A DNA stretch of 25,970 bases from a bacterium (GTDB lineage Bacteria; Zixibacteria; MSB-5A5; GN15; FEB-12), in NCBI GenBank assembly GCA_030640905.1, contig DAOWIM010000139.1, positions 1-25,970 on the forward strand, given 5' to 3'. The translations under genes were made by a program, and so were the position numbers. Below the pieces are notes generated by a model, which saw nothing but the letters and a program-made list of their open reading frames with translations, made no database searches and had not been told where the DNA came from. This document shows positions 1 through 7,519 of the stretch, one piece after another. The stretch's first letter is position 1; every line of letters begins with the position of its first letter.

Positions 1-483
1 AACCAGCGAATCGTCGGCATCAGCACCCAGCCGCTTGAGAGCCAACCGAAACGCCGCGGGGTCGGGTTTGACTTTTGGCACTTCGTTCCCCCCAACCGTT
101 GCATCGAAATAACCTTCCCATCCAAACTTGGCGATTATCCCGGCAACATGCTCTTTAATCTTGGTGGTAGCGATAGCCATCCTGAAGCCACGAGCGCGAA
201 GCGTTCCCAGCACCGTCTCTACCCCCGGAAGCAGGAAGGTTGAGGCAATCACTGTCTCGGCTGCCTTAACCTGAAAATGGTGATAGAGCTGATCCAACGG
301 AGCGTCGGTAAAGACCGGATACATCTGGGACAAAGGAAAGCCAATGAACTTTTTGATCGCATCGGCCTGCTGAGCCGGCTCGCCCAACATTTTCAATGAA
401 TAGTTGACCGCTTCTACGACCCCATCAGAGGAATCGATCAGGGTGCCGTCGAGGTCGAAAATCAAATTTCGAATTCTTATCAC
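1..483 (-). CDS. HAD-superfamily hydrolase (phosphoglycolate phosphatase-like), 3' end cut by window edge
   Basis: The N-terminal 161 codons of a haloacid-dehalogenase phosphatase are present; the C-terminus lies beyond base 1. The N-terminal motif I is IFDLDGTLID, with the nucleophile Asp and the Asp two residues later. It is followed by a helical cap region, the motif II area (IATTK) and motif III (VKPDP), the usual order of the Gph/PGMB-like subfamily. The most likely start is a GTG at 483-481 that overlaps the TGA stop of the upstream membrane-protein gene (GTGA overlap), so translation is probably coupled. The substrate cannot be told: phosphoglycolate, beta-phosphoglucomutase-like and pyrophosphatase members all share these motifs. 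Confidence 0.85.
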   Translation of the reverse strand, partial: MIRIRNLIFDLDGTLIDSSDGVVEAVNYSLKMLGEPAQQADAIKKFIGFPLSQMYPVFTDAPLDQLYHHFQVKAAETVIASTFLLPGVETVLGTLRARGFRMAIATTKIKEHVAGIIAKFGWEGYFDATVGGNEVPKVKPDPAAFRLALKRLGADADDSLV

Positions 484-1262
484 CAGAGTCTGGAGACCTT
501 GCCACAAATATCTATAAGAGGAACCTGATAAATCTCATCTACTACGCCGAATTTCATTCGGGCAACCAAGATAGAATAACTATTGACCGATGTCAACGGC
601 CAATCGGCGCCAAAAGTGAGTTGGTTCGCCTTGCGATCCAGTTGCGGCAATCCGTTGACGACCATCAGACCGCCACCAATCTCAATATCCTCATCGGGCA
701 GACCGATTACCATCGCGGTATGCCGTCGGCCCGAAGATGTAGTGAATCGAACGATATCATATCTTCCGGGAAACGACCGGACGATTGGTTGGTCCAGAAA
801 AAAGAAGTTGACCTCGTAGGCATAGGTGCTGGCCTTCATCAGATCGCCCTCGGAGTATAACGGGTTGAGGCTGTTGTCCTCCATCGCATATATCTCTGGC
901 GCGTTACGAATTGCAAAATTGACCGGCGCCAGCGGCACCAACACCTGGTACAGTATTCCAATCAGAACAAAGATGAGCAGTCGCTTCCAGGTGATTTGCC
1001 ATTTCGAATCACGACGCGCCATAGCTCCAAAAAGATCAACGAATGTAAACAGGTAGAAGATCAACGGCAGCGAGAAGAGAATCACGACCGCCCACAACGG
1101 TAGCTCGACAAATTGCACTACCGTCCACAGAACTACGGCTATGATTCCGACGAGAAAAACAAAAACACCAAAGGTGATTTCCTTCCAATAGATGTGGCCC
1201 AATCCCGGGCAAAGAAGATTGAGCAATCCCGCCAGTAGTCTTGATTTGCCAATATTCATCAT
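480..1262 (-). CDS. Membrane protein with degenerate signal peptidase I (S26) domain
   Basis: This 260-aa protein has an N-terminal segment resembling TM2/DUF5683-type proteins (LLCPGLGHIYWKE, residues 17-28). Three or four hydrophobic helices follow (about 30-50, 56-76 and 94-112). The C-terminal domain has S26 signal-peptidase features: NSLNPLYSEGD (130-140) aligns with the catalytic-Ser box SMxPTLxxGD, placing Ser at 131, and VIGLPDEDIEI (185-195) aligns with the VIGLPGD box. The general-base Lys that normally precedes VIGLPGD is Ala183 here, so proteolytic activity is doubtful. Two ATGs (1262 and 1259) follow a GAGG; the second is better spaced. The gene is coupled to the downstream HAD gene. 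Its role is unknown. Confidence 0.7.
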   Translation of the reverse strand: MMNIGKSRLLAGLLNLLCPGLGHIYWKEITFGVFVFLVGIIAVVLWTVVQFVELPLWAVVILFSLPLIFYLFTFVDLFGAMARRDSKWQITWKRLLIFVLIGILYQVLVPLAPVNFAIRNAPEIYAMEDNSLNPLYSEGDLMKASTYAYEVNFFFLDQPIVRSFPGRYDIVRFTTSSGRRHTAMVIGLPDEDIEIGGGLMVVNGLPQLDRKANQLTFGADWPLTSVNSYSILVARMKFGVVDEIYQVPLIDICGKVSRLW

Positions 1263-1346
1263 CGATCCTCAGTACGCTGTTCAGTCGCTGCACAAATTGC
1301 TTGCAGCCCCTTTTGCTATCCACAGAGCAAACCGGTGTGTGGTAGC

Positions 1347-1374
1347 ATCTTAGGGGAACGCCTACAGCTATCAA
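1347..1374 (-). promoter_or_regulatory. Candidate sigma-70 promoter for the S26-like/HAD operon
   Basis: Read on the minus strand, TTGATA (1374-1369) is followed after 16 bp by TAAGAT (1352-1347), about 85 bp upstream of the S26-like start codon. The match is moderate and by eye. Confidence 0.35.
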
Positions 1375-1546
1375 CGTAATACGGTACGAAAAAGTTGCGC
1401 TGTTGTGTCGAAGTAAATACATAAGCATAATAACGACAACGGCTTATTTAGCGTCCCGGAGGCAGGGCAGATTAGCCGGAACGTTTAGAGTGCCTTAACC
1501 GTATAATATACAGAAGGATACGCGTGCGTACTTAAGTTCGGTTAAC

Positions 1547-1574
1547 TTGACAAGCACGCTTTAATACATACCTT
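1547..1574 (+). promoter_or_regulatory. Candidate sigma-70 promoter for the S41 protease
   Basis: A perfect TTGACA at 1547-1552 is followed after 16 bp by a weak -10, TACCTT (1569-1574), 38 bp before the ATG at 1613. The -35 is convincing and the -10 is poor. Confidence 0.35.
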
Positions 1575-1612
1575 GTAAACAACTTATCGCCTACTCTGAC
1601 TGGAGGAAATAC

Positions 1613-3421
1613 ATGGCCCGCTACGTGGTTCAACTTTTTGGTGTTACCCTATTCGCACTGTCAATGATCTGGTTTGCCGGTACCGGTGAAGCATTGCAAC
1701 TTGAGCTCCCCGACGAACCGGTTCTCTGGGCCGATACTGTTCATATCAACCTTGATGAACTCTCTACCAACAAGGGAGAGATTACACCGGCGAAAAAACA
1801 CGACAGTTTCCTGCGTGACATTAAGAAGTTGACAACCACCGCTTTTCATATCAAGAATCAGTACATGGAAGATGTCGATGCCGAGGAAATCATCAAGGCC
1901 GGTATTCGCGGTATGCTGACCGATTTGGATCGATTCTCGGTTCTGATGGAAAAATCATCGTATGACGCTCTGATGGAAAGCACTCACGGCAAGTACGAGG
2001 GGTTGGGCATGCAGATCGACTCGCGTGACGAGCGGATCAGAATCGTCTCGCCGATTGAAGGCACCCCGGCGTACCGTCGCGGCCTGCGGGCCGGTGATGT
2101 TATCTGGGAGATTTCGGGCCAGTCAACCGAGGGAATGAAAACATCTGACGCTGCCAAACTGATGCGCGGCACCGCCGGAACCTCAGTGACACTTCTTATC
2201 AAAAGGACCGGCATCGCCGACCTTCTCGAATTTGAAGTTGAACGAGCGGTGATTGCTTTGAAATCGGTCAACTACTACGGTGTTGTGCCGAATACTGATA
2301 TCGGCTATGTGCGTCTCTCCCGCTTTGCTGAAGAGACCTCCCACGAACTGCGCGAAGCGATTGGTGCCCTCAACGACCAGAATGTTTCGGGTCTGATTTT
2401 TGATCTCCGCAACAACGGCGGCGGTCTTCTTGACCAGGCCAAAGAAACAGCCGAACTCTTTTTGGAGTTGGGACAGGAAGTAGTCTACACGCGAGGTCGC
2501 TATGATAATACCGAACGCCATTATCGTTCCGACCGTCCCCCGATATTCCCTGAAAAGCCGATTGTTATCCTTGTTGATGAAGGAACCGCCTCGGCCTCAG
2601 AAATTGTCGCCGGCGCCCTTCAGGATTGGGATCGGGGATTGATTCTTGGCAACACAACCTACGGCAAGGGTCTGGTGCAGCAGATTTTCCAGATTTCCAA
2701 TGATGGCTCGATGGCCCTCAAACTGACCACTGCCAAATACTACGTTCCTTCCGGCCGTTGCATCCAGAAACCGGAGAAGCAGGAAAAACGAACTTCCTCC
2801 CATGCCACCAAACCAACCGACGATTCTGAAGGCGACTCTCTTGAGGTCACCGATCGTGAAATCTTCTACACCAACGGCGGCAGAGTAGTCTACGGCGGTG
2901 GCGGTATTGTTCCGGACATCGAAATGGAACATGATACGTGGGAACCAATTGAAATCAACCTGGTGCGGCAGTCGCTCTTTTTTGACTTTGCTGTAGTTTA
3001 CGTCTCCGAGCATGCCGATGTAAAACCGAACCTGGAAATCACTGAGGAAATACTCGCCGACTTCCGCCAGTTCGTCCAAGAAAAGGACTTTGACTACAAG
3101 ACTTCGTTGCAGGTAGCTCTTGATGATCTTGAAGAAGTCATCGACGAAGAAGATACGCGGACAATCTATCAGTCAACCCTTGATGAGCTGGCCGCACTGA
3201 TAGAGGAAGAGAAGCTGCACGATTTCGAAGAGTCACGCGACTACATATCGCGGACTATCAAACGGGAAATCGTTCGTTCAATTGCTGGAGAGCGCGGCGT
3301 TTATGAACACATGGTGCTCAAGCAGGACGATGCTGTCAAGAGAGCAGTAAAGATTCTCACAGAACCGAACGCATACTCGCAGTACATACTTGAAGGTCAG
3401 AAAAAAGCCTCGCTTGAGTAG
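1613..3421 (+). CDS. S41 family carboxy-terminal processing protease
   Basis: This 602-aa periplasmic serine protease belongs to the CtpA/Prc family, which trims or degrades exported proteins from their C-termini. An N-terminal hydrophobic signal (about 5-28) precedes a helical region. A PDZ domain follows (about 125-200, with carboxylate-loop sequence GLGMQI and GLRAGDVI), then the S41 core (GYVRLSRF, LIFDLRNNGGG at 261-271). The catalytic Ser is inferred as Ser327 in GTASASE and the Lys as Lys352 in TYGKG; their 25-residue spacing equals that of the algal D1 processing enzyme. An additional acidic helical tail of about 150 residues follows, as in longer family members. The ATG at 1613 has GGAGG 6 bp upstream. 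A terminator follows directly, so it is probably monocistronic. Confidence 0.93.
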   Translation: MARYVVQLFGVTLFALSMIWFAGTGEALQLELPDEPVLWADTVHINLDELSTNKGEITPAKKHDSFLRDIKKLTTTAFHIKNQYMEDVDAEEIIKAGIRGMLTDLDRFSVLMEKSSYDALMESTHGKYEGLGMQIDSRDERIRIVSPIEGTPAYRRGLRAGDVIWEISGQSTEGMKTSDAAKLMRGTAGTSVTLLIKRTGIADLLEFEVERAVIALKSVNYYGVVPNTDIGYVRLSRFAEETSHELREAIGALNDQNVSGLIFDLRNNGGGLLDQAKETAELFLELGQEVVYTRGRYDNTERHYRSDRPPIFPEKPIVILVDEGTASASEIVAGALQDWDRGLILGNTTYGKGLVQQIFQISNDGSMALKLTTAKYYVPSGRCIQKPEKQEKRTSSHATKPTDDSEGDSLEVTDREIFYTNGGRVVYGGGGIVPDIEMEHDTWEPIEINLVRQSLFFDFAVVYVSEHADVKPNLEITEEILADFRQFVQEKDFDYKTSLQVALDDLEEVIDEEDTRTIYQSTLDELAALIEEEKLHDFEESRDYISRTIKREIVRSIAGERGVYEHMVLKQDDAVKRAVKILTEPNAYSQYILEGQKKASLE

Positions 3422-3459
3422 GCTGACTCTCTGATTACAGAAGCATCTCGCAAGTTTCA

Positions 3460-3486
3460 GGCGCCCGTTGAGGGCGCCTTTTTTTT
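3460..3486 (+). terminator. Rho-independent terminator of the S41 protease gene
   Basis: A 7-bp GC-rich stem, GGCGCCC (3460-3466) paired with GGGCGCC (3472-3478), closes a GTTGA loop and is followed by eight T. It lies 39 bp after the protease stop codon. Confidence 0.93.
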
Positions 3487-3522
3487 GCTTATGAAACGTT
3501 GTTGGTAGTCGGCGAGAATGAA

Positions 3523-3954
3523 TTACATGCTATCGCGGACCATCTCCCCTGCCTCAAATTTCTTCAGCAGCCACAGGTCGTGCTCGAAAACAAGGGTCAA
3601 GACAACCGGACGATCCGCAGTTCCGGTGCTATCCATAATGAAGCATTCAATCTGTGCTGCCTCATCGGTGTACATAATCGCGTAGTTGCCGAACCGTTCA
3701 AAGGGAAAGTAGCTATCGTTGTAGTTGTAAATAAACTTCAATAAAGAGTCGGAGGATTGATTGTTCTCAAGGATTGACACCGACAAGAGCGAGTCGATAG
3801 CGGTCCTGTTCTTCTCCGCGACGCTTACCTGCAGATCATACAGCCGTTGGCGAAGAACGGGGATATGATCGCGGTTCGGCGGTTTCTTATCACAACCGGC
3901 AGCCAGCAGTATTAGTGCTACAACCGCAGCTACTGTCCTCCGAGAACAGACCAA
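3523..3954 (-). CDS. Small lipoprotein of unknown function
   Basis: This 143-aa protein begins with a basic stretch (CSRR), a hydrophobic core and a lipobox LLAAGC, so it should be cleaved and lipidated on the Cys near residue 21. The mature part is polar, with a helical segment (about 35-65) followed by alternating strands ending in a VLTLVFEHDLWLLKKFE-like region, suggesting an NTF2/LPS-assembly-like small fold, though I do not recognise a family. The start is TTG at 3954-3952; an in-frame TAA lies three codons upstream, so no longer start exists, and no ATG or GTG precedes the lipobox. It begins 2 bp after the stop of the exported protein upstream and is surely co-transcribed with it. Confidence 0.75.
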   Translation of the reverse strand: MVCSRRTVAAVVALILLAAGCDKKPPNRDHIPVLRQRLYDLQVSVAEKNRTAIDSLLSVSILENNQSSDSLLKFIYNYNDSYFPFERFGNYAIMYTDEAAQIECFIMDSTGTADRPVVLTLVFEHDLWLLKKFEAGEMVRDSM

Positions 3955-3956
3955 TT

Positions 3957-5363
3957 CTATTTACTCACGCCGATAAAACGATACTGACCGGTGGCATTCG
4001 GCAGAACAATACCTTCGTCAACCAGTATTTCCAGAGTGCGAGTAGCCACTTGATTCCAGAACCAGTAACGATGGCCATAAGAGACACTGGCCCGACCAAA
4101 GTCGTTGGCTATGCGCGCCAAATCCTGCAGCGTTTCTTCCAACAGTATGTCGGTGCTATCGTGGAATGGACCAAGCGCCTCAAGAACAAGACTGCTGTCA
4201 AACATGAAATCTTCTGGTTTGTCCGCAAGCCTGTAGTACCATGCTGTCCGGCTTTGCTTGTAACCGGTTCGCACCCGGCCCTGGCTGCAGTCGAGGTCTG
4301 GGGAGTTCTTTCCAAAAAAAACGGAATAGCCATTGATTCCCGTACGCCAATGATAGAAATGAGTCCCGTTGAAAGTATCACCGCCCTGCGCAGCATACAT
4401 GAAGTACAGAATATTTGCATCACACGGATCGGAATTCTGATAGATATTGAGTCGTTCCCTCTTGATAATAAACTGCTGTCCAAGATCGTACCACAGTAGA
4501 AACGCACCTATGACCGGGTAGCGATGATAGAAAAAAGACCCGCCGCTCATGAACTCATTGCTGTCGGCGGCTATAGTTCCAGCTTCGGCCATCTCATCAA
4601 GGTGTGACCGATAGGCCGGCATCCCTGCCTTAATCAACGCAGTCAGGGCTTCAGTGGTTTTGAGCACCAGCGGCTTGACAGCCTCGGCCTCTTTGAGGGT
4701 AATCACAGGGAAGGCCGGCGAGTACTGACCTTCGTTTGTCCTGAGATAATTCCGATTTTCGAGCTTGTCGGCAATTTCCTCGACAAACGACACGTCGGCG
4801 GCAGCCATCTCTGCGATCTGCTCAATGCTCTTACCCTCGGCCAGCAGATAAAGGAGCACTCGCGAGAACTCATTATCAAAATCATGATGAACGTCAACCC
4901 GTGGCGGCATCGTAATCTTCTCAGAAAAATAGGATGCAATCACGTCCGGGCAGTGATAGGTAATCGAAAACAACTGGTCATTGAACTTCTGAGTCGGCAG
5001 GATGACATCGTTGGTGTCGGCGACATCGTAAAAACCAATCGTCACAGTTGCTCGACCATAGTTGCCGGGAATACGAACGACCGGGCGAACATCTTTTGTC
5101 TCACCGGGACTGAGGATCACAAAGGTGATCGATTCTCTCCGCGGTTCCAGATACGAACCGGAAAACTGCACCTCGGCAACAATACCAATATACTTCAGCA
5201 TGTCACTATTGTTGAAGATATTGAGCGAAGCCTCCTGGGTACCCCATCGGAGGTTTGGCAGTTCTATATCGCTCAACTGTATCTTTGATGTTTCCTGCGC
5301 ATATACGGTCACTGACGCCAGCAACAAAATCAGGATAACTGCGATGCCTGCATGTCTATTCAT
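3957..5363 (-). CDS. Exported protein of unknown function with a winged-helix-like segment
   Basis: This 468-aa protein starts at the ATG at 5363, chosen because GGAGG lies 7 bp upstream and because the next 22 residues form a clear signal peptide ending VYA-QE. The first ~140 mature residues look like a beta-sandwich (alternating hydrophobics, LSPGETKDV turn). Residues about 165-225 (GKSIEQIAEM, LENRNYLRT) read like a winged helix-turn-helix, odd for an exported protein. The remainder is rich in Trp, Tyr and His. I do not recognise the family. The start overlaps the last 8 bp of rlmN, and the lipoprotein gene follows by 2 bp, so all three form one operon. Confidence 0.8.
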   Translation of the reverse strand: MNRHAGIAVILILLLASVTVYAQETSKIQLSDIELPNLRWGTQEASLNIFNNSDMLKYIGIVAEVQFSGSYLEPRRESITFVILSPGETKDVRPVVRIPGNYGRATVTIGFYDVADTNDVILPTQKFNDQLFSITYHCPDVIASYFSEKITMPPRVDVHHDFDNEFSRVLLYLLAEGKSIEQIAEMAAADVSFVEEIADKLENRNYLRTNEGQYSPAFPVITLKEAEAVKPLVLKTTEALTALIKAGMPAYRSHLDEMAEAGTIAADSNEFMSGGSFFYHRYPVIGAFLLWYDLGQQFIIKRERLNIYQNSDPCDANILYFMYAAQGGDTFNGTHFYHWRTGINGYSVFFGKNSPDLDCSQGRVRTGYKQSRTAWYYRLADKPEDFMFDSSLVLEALGPFHDSTDILLEETLQDLARIANDFGRASVSYGHRYWFWNQVATRTLEILVDEGIVLPNATGQYRFIGVSK

Positions 5364-6405
5364 TCGACGATCCTCCAGATACGTTTTGAGCCGCCAGTTG
5401 TCCGCAGGCGGCTTCGATGTCAAGTCCCCGACTGCGACGAACGGTCACAGCCGGCAAATGTGGGTAGAGCTGTCGCCCGAAACTATCAATTTCCTCCTCG
5501 GAAGGTCGGTCAAAATCAAGTCCGGAGACAGGGTTATACGCCAGTATGTTTATCTTACACGGAAGACCTCGCAGGAGTTTCGAAAGCGCCCGGATATCTT
5601 CCACCGTGTCATTATAACCTCTAAATACGATATATTCAATAGTTATTCGAGTCTTGGTTTTCCGTGCATAGTACCGGCCAGCCTCAATCAACTCCTCCAG
5701 CGGAAATGATCTGGCAACCGGCATAATCCGCTCCCTTTTCTCCTGGATCGCAGCATGCAGCGAGATGGCCAGAAACGGTTTGATATCACTGTCGGCCAGT
5801 TGGATAATCTTTGGCGTTATGCCGCAGGTCGAGACGGTGATCCTTTTAGTGCTGATATTCATACCTTGATCGTTCGATAGAATTCGGATAGCCTCCACGA
5901 CATTGTCAAAATTAAGCAGCGGTTCCCCCATGCCCATCAGAACAATATTGCGAAACCCCTGCAGCCCAAATTTCTCGCGGATGAAAACAATTTGTCCCAC
6001 AATCTCCCCCACCGTCAGGTCTCTCAATAGACCCAGTGTTCCGGTAGCACAAAATCGACACTTCAGCGCACAGCCAGCCTGGGAAGAAAGACAGACCGTC
6101 CGGCGATCCTCCTCCGGAATCATCACCGCCTCAACCGGGTGACCATCGTGGAGCCGGAAAAGGAATTTCTCGGTACCATCGGTTGATTGGGATATATGGG
6201 TGGGCTTGAGACCCTCGAACGTGTAGCTTTCGGAGAGACGGTCGCGGATTTCTTTTCTCAGGTCGGTCATCAGGTCGAAATCATACTGCTGAAACTTATA
6301 GAGCCACTTAAACAGTTGCTTGCCCTTAAACGGCTTCTCCCCCAGACTGACCATCAGTCGGGACAGGTCATCGATATTGTAGCCCAGTAAGTTCAATTTC
6401 GACAT
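5356..6405 (-). CDS. rlmN: 23S rRNA/tRNA adenine-C2 methyltransferase RlmN
   Basis: A radical-SAM methyltransferase that adds a methyl group to C2 of A2503 in 23S rRNA and A37 in some tRNAs. The radical-SAM cluster motif is CALKCRFC (C-x3-C-x2-C). The two catalytic cysteines are visible in RRTVCLSSQAG, seven residues before the cluster motif, and in DIEAACGQL near the C-terminus; their spacing matches E. coli RlmN. Other family motifs are LMGMGEPLLN, SLHA and NPVSG. I take the ATG at 6405 as start (349 aa); a TTG nine codons upstream is in frame but lies inside a good promoter. The last 8 bp overlap the next gene. Confidence 0.95.
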   Translation of the reverse strand: MSKLNLLGYNIDDLSRLMVSLGEKPFKGKQLFKWLYKFQQYDFDLMTDLRKEIRDRLSESYTFEGLKPTHISQSTDGTEKFLFRLHDGHPVEAVMIPEEDRRTVCLSSQAGCALKCRFCATGTLGLLRDLTVGEIVGQIVFIREKFGLQGFRNIVLMGMGEPLLNFDNVVEAIRILSNDQGMNISTKRITVSTCGITPKIIQLADSDIKPFLAISLHAAIQEKRERIMPVARSFPLEELIEAGRYYARKTKTRITIEYIVFRGYNDTVEDIRALSKLLRGLPCKINILAYNPVSGLDFDRPSEEEIDSFGRQLYPHLPAVTVRRSRGLDIEAACGQLAAQNVSGGSSNE

Positions 6406-6413
6406 GGCTGTAG

Positions 6414-6441
6414 AATATATGTCTGTGGCCAATTATGGCAA
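6414..6441 (-). promoter_or_regulatory. Promoter of the rlmN operon (near-leaderless)
   Basis: On the minus strand TTGCCA (6441-6436) and TATATT (6419-6414) are 16 bp apart. The expected start of transcription falls two or three bases before the rlmN ATG at 6405, and no Shine-Dalgarno sequence precedes that ATG, so the message would be almost leaderless. Confidence 0.6.
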
Positions 6442-6571
6442 GCCCTAAGCGGAGCGGAGGCTTAAGGGACTGCCTCAATCAAATGGGGATTGCCTGCCTC
6501 AAGTGGGGATCGATTCTTTCCGAATTAGCACTAATAGAGCCGTTGGCTCCCGCCGCCGGCTGAGATGTCGC
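6442..6571. other. Intergenic spacer between rlmN and tRNA-Pro promoters
   Basis: Non-coding spacer. It holds a short imperfect direct repeat (TGCCTCAA followed by TGGGGAT at 6471-6490 and again at 6495-6510) and a weak hairpin, GAGCC-GTT-GGCTC, near 6537-6549. No gene was recognised. Confidence 0.4.
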
Positions 6572-6600
6572 TTGACAGTCTGGATGCCTGGCGATATATA
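6572..6600 (+). promoter_or_regulatory. Strong sigma-70 promoter of tRNA-Pro
   Basis: Consensus TTGACA (6572-6577), a 17-bp spacer and TATATA (6595-6600). The predicted transcription start is about 8 bp before the mature tRNA 5' end, as expected for a stable-RNA promoter. It would also drive the 211-aa ORF that follows the tRNA. Confidence 0.85.
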
Positions 6601-6614
6601 TGGGGCTACAATAT

Positions 6615-6688
6615 CGGGGTGTGGCGCAGTCTGGCAGCGCGCATGCTTTGGGAGCATGATGTCGGAGGTTCAAATCCTCTCACCCCGA
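6615..6688 (+). tRNA. tRNA-Pro (anticodon UGG)
   Basis: A 74-nt cloverleaf: acceptor CGGGGTG/CACCCCG, D stem GCGC/GCGC, anticodon stem CATGC/GCATG with loop TTTGGGA giving anticodon TGG, variable loop ATGTC, T arm GGAGG-TTCAAAT-CCTCT (one G-U pair) and discriminator A. The CCA end is not encoded. UGG reads proline CCN codons. Confidence 0.97.
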
Positions 6689-6692
6689 TTTT

Positions 6693-7328
6693 ATGATAAG
6701 AACAACAATGGGCGAATTCTTAGCAAGATACACAGTTGGGGAAATCGAGACGTATTTCATAGAAAACCCCGATTTCTTCGATACCAAGAGAGGCTACGAA
6801 ACTCTCACGGGATTGATTCTGGCTAAGTGCCATCATCAGATTCACGACAGCGAAGCTGTCGTTGGATTCGAACTAAAGGGCTCCTACAGGGAAGACGGTC
6901 TGCAAACTAGGCCTAGCTTACGCGATCTTTTTTCGAAGGGGTTACTGGTTGATCGTGATGCCGATGTCTGCGTGATCAATGAAGTCGCTGAGGGAAGGTT
7001 TGAAATCAATCGGATACAAGTTACACGCTTGGAAGAGCGAGGGAGGGGAGGCAGTCCTTCCAATAGGCTGGTTGGTCTCATCCGCAAAAAGAGTCTTGTC
7101 CAGCCCGATTCCTATTTGCAGTTGGCCGTACTGATAGACGAGCCCTTTGAATTGGATTATGTTCAGCTCACCTCGCTGCTCACAAGACAGACCGTACCGT
7201 ATGGCCGCATCAATCTAGTTGGCCAATACGGTGACCCACCACAACCAGACATATTCTGGTGCATGCAGGTTTACCCAGAGCTCTTGAAATCAGAGCCGAT
7301 AATGGCGAACATCAACCAAGTCTTGTAG
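6693..7328 (+). CDS. Unknown 211-aa protein directly downstream of tRNA-Pro; weak nuclease-like motif
   Basis: The ORF opens 4 bp after the tRNA. The first ATG (6693) lies within the processed tRNA tail and has no Shine-Dalgarno; the sixth codon (ATG at 6708) is an alternative start. I do not recognise the family. The segment around residues 36-62 contains E36, D52 and a hydrophobic strand running into FELKG (E60-x-K62), an arrangement reminiscent of a PD-(D/E)xK nuclease core, but this is weak. There are no transmembrane or signal segments. The position next to a tRNA gene, the mixed codon use and the palindromic repeats just downstream suggest an accessory gene in a tRNA-linked insertion site. 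Confidence 0.65.
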   Translation: MIRTTMGEFLARYTVGEIETYFIENPDFFDTKRGYETLTGLILAKCHHQIHDSEAVVGFELKGSYREDGLQTRPSLRDLFSKGLLVDRDADVCVINEVAEGRFEINRIQVTRLEERGRGGSPSNRLVGLIRKKSLVQPDSYLQLAVLIDEPFELDYVQLTSLLTRQTVPYGRINLVGQYGDPPQPDIFWCMQVYPELLKSEPIMANINQVL

Positions 7329-7372
7329 GTCGAAATCCCCTGCGCCATCGGCTCGCCGAGGCGAGGTTTCGA
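7328..7372. repeat. Hairpin element with GTCGAAA...TTTCGAC ends
   Basis: An outer inverted repeat (GTCGAAA / TTTCGAC) encloses a perfect inner one, CTCGCC-GA-GGCGAG. A related element ending in GGTTTCGACC and TTCTT occurs near 24178-24213. It starts at the stop of the 211-aa ORF and may fold in its mRNA. Confidence 0.45.
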
Positions 7373-7394
7373 CTTCTTACTCCTTCCTTAAAGA

Positions 7395-7425
7395 GTCAGG
7401 TTGCAAGCAACACTGACCTACTACT
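7395..7425. repeat. Dispersed palindromic repeat, copy 1
   Basis: A 31-bp unit with a hairpin core GTCAG-g-TTGC-aa-GCAA-ca-CTGAC followed by the tail CTACTACT. It is identical to copies at 7445 and 22185. Copies 1 and 2 are 50 bp apart and share pyrimidine-rich spacer sequence, so they form a short tandem array. Confidence 0.9.
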
Positions 7426-7444
7426 GGACTTATCCCCCTCAAGT

Positions 7445-7475
7445 GTCAGGTTGCAAGCAACACTGACCTACTACT
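7445..7475. repeat. Dispersed palindromic repeat, copy 2
   Basis: Second identical copy of the GTCAG...CTGAC hairpin unit with its CTACTACT tail. It lies between the 211-aa ORF (plus strand) and the TolC-like gene (minus strand), so it could serve both 3' ends, though it has no T-tract. Confidence 0.9.
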
Positions 7476-7519
7476 ACATCTAACACTGTGTAATGGCCTG
7501 TTCTGTTTGCGTGCCTCAG

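Larger units (their letters stand above)
1263..1612. other. Divergent intergenic region between the S26-like gene and the S41 protease gene
   Basis: This 350-bp stretch has no convincing gene. It separates divergent transcription units and should carry both promoters; one candidate for each direction is listed separately. A perfect TATAAT lies at 1502-1507 on the plus strand but has no acceptable -35 at 16-18 bp. No hairpin, riboswitch or repeat was recognised. Confidence 0.6.

Noticed and set aside
7395..7475. A mini CRISPR array
   Set aside because: Only two units are adjacent, with a 19-bp related (not unique) spacer, and there are no cas genes.
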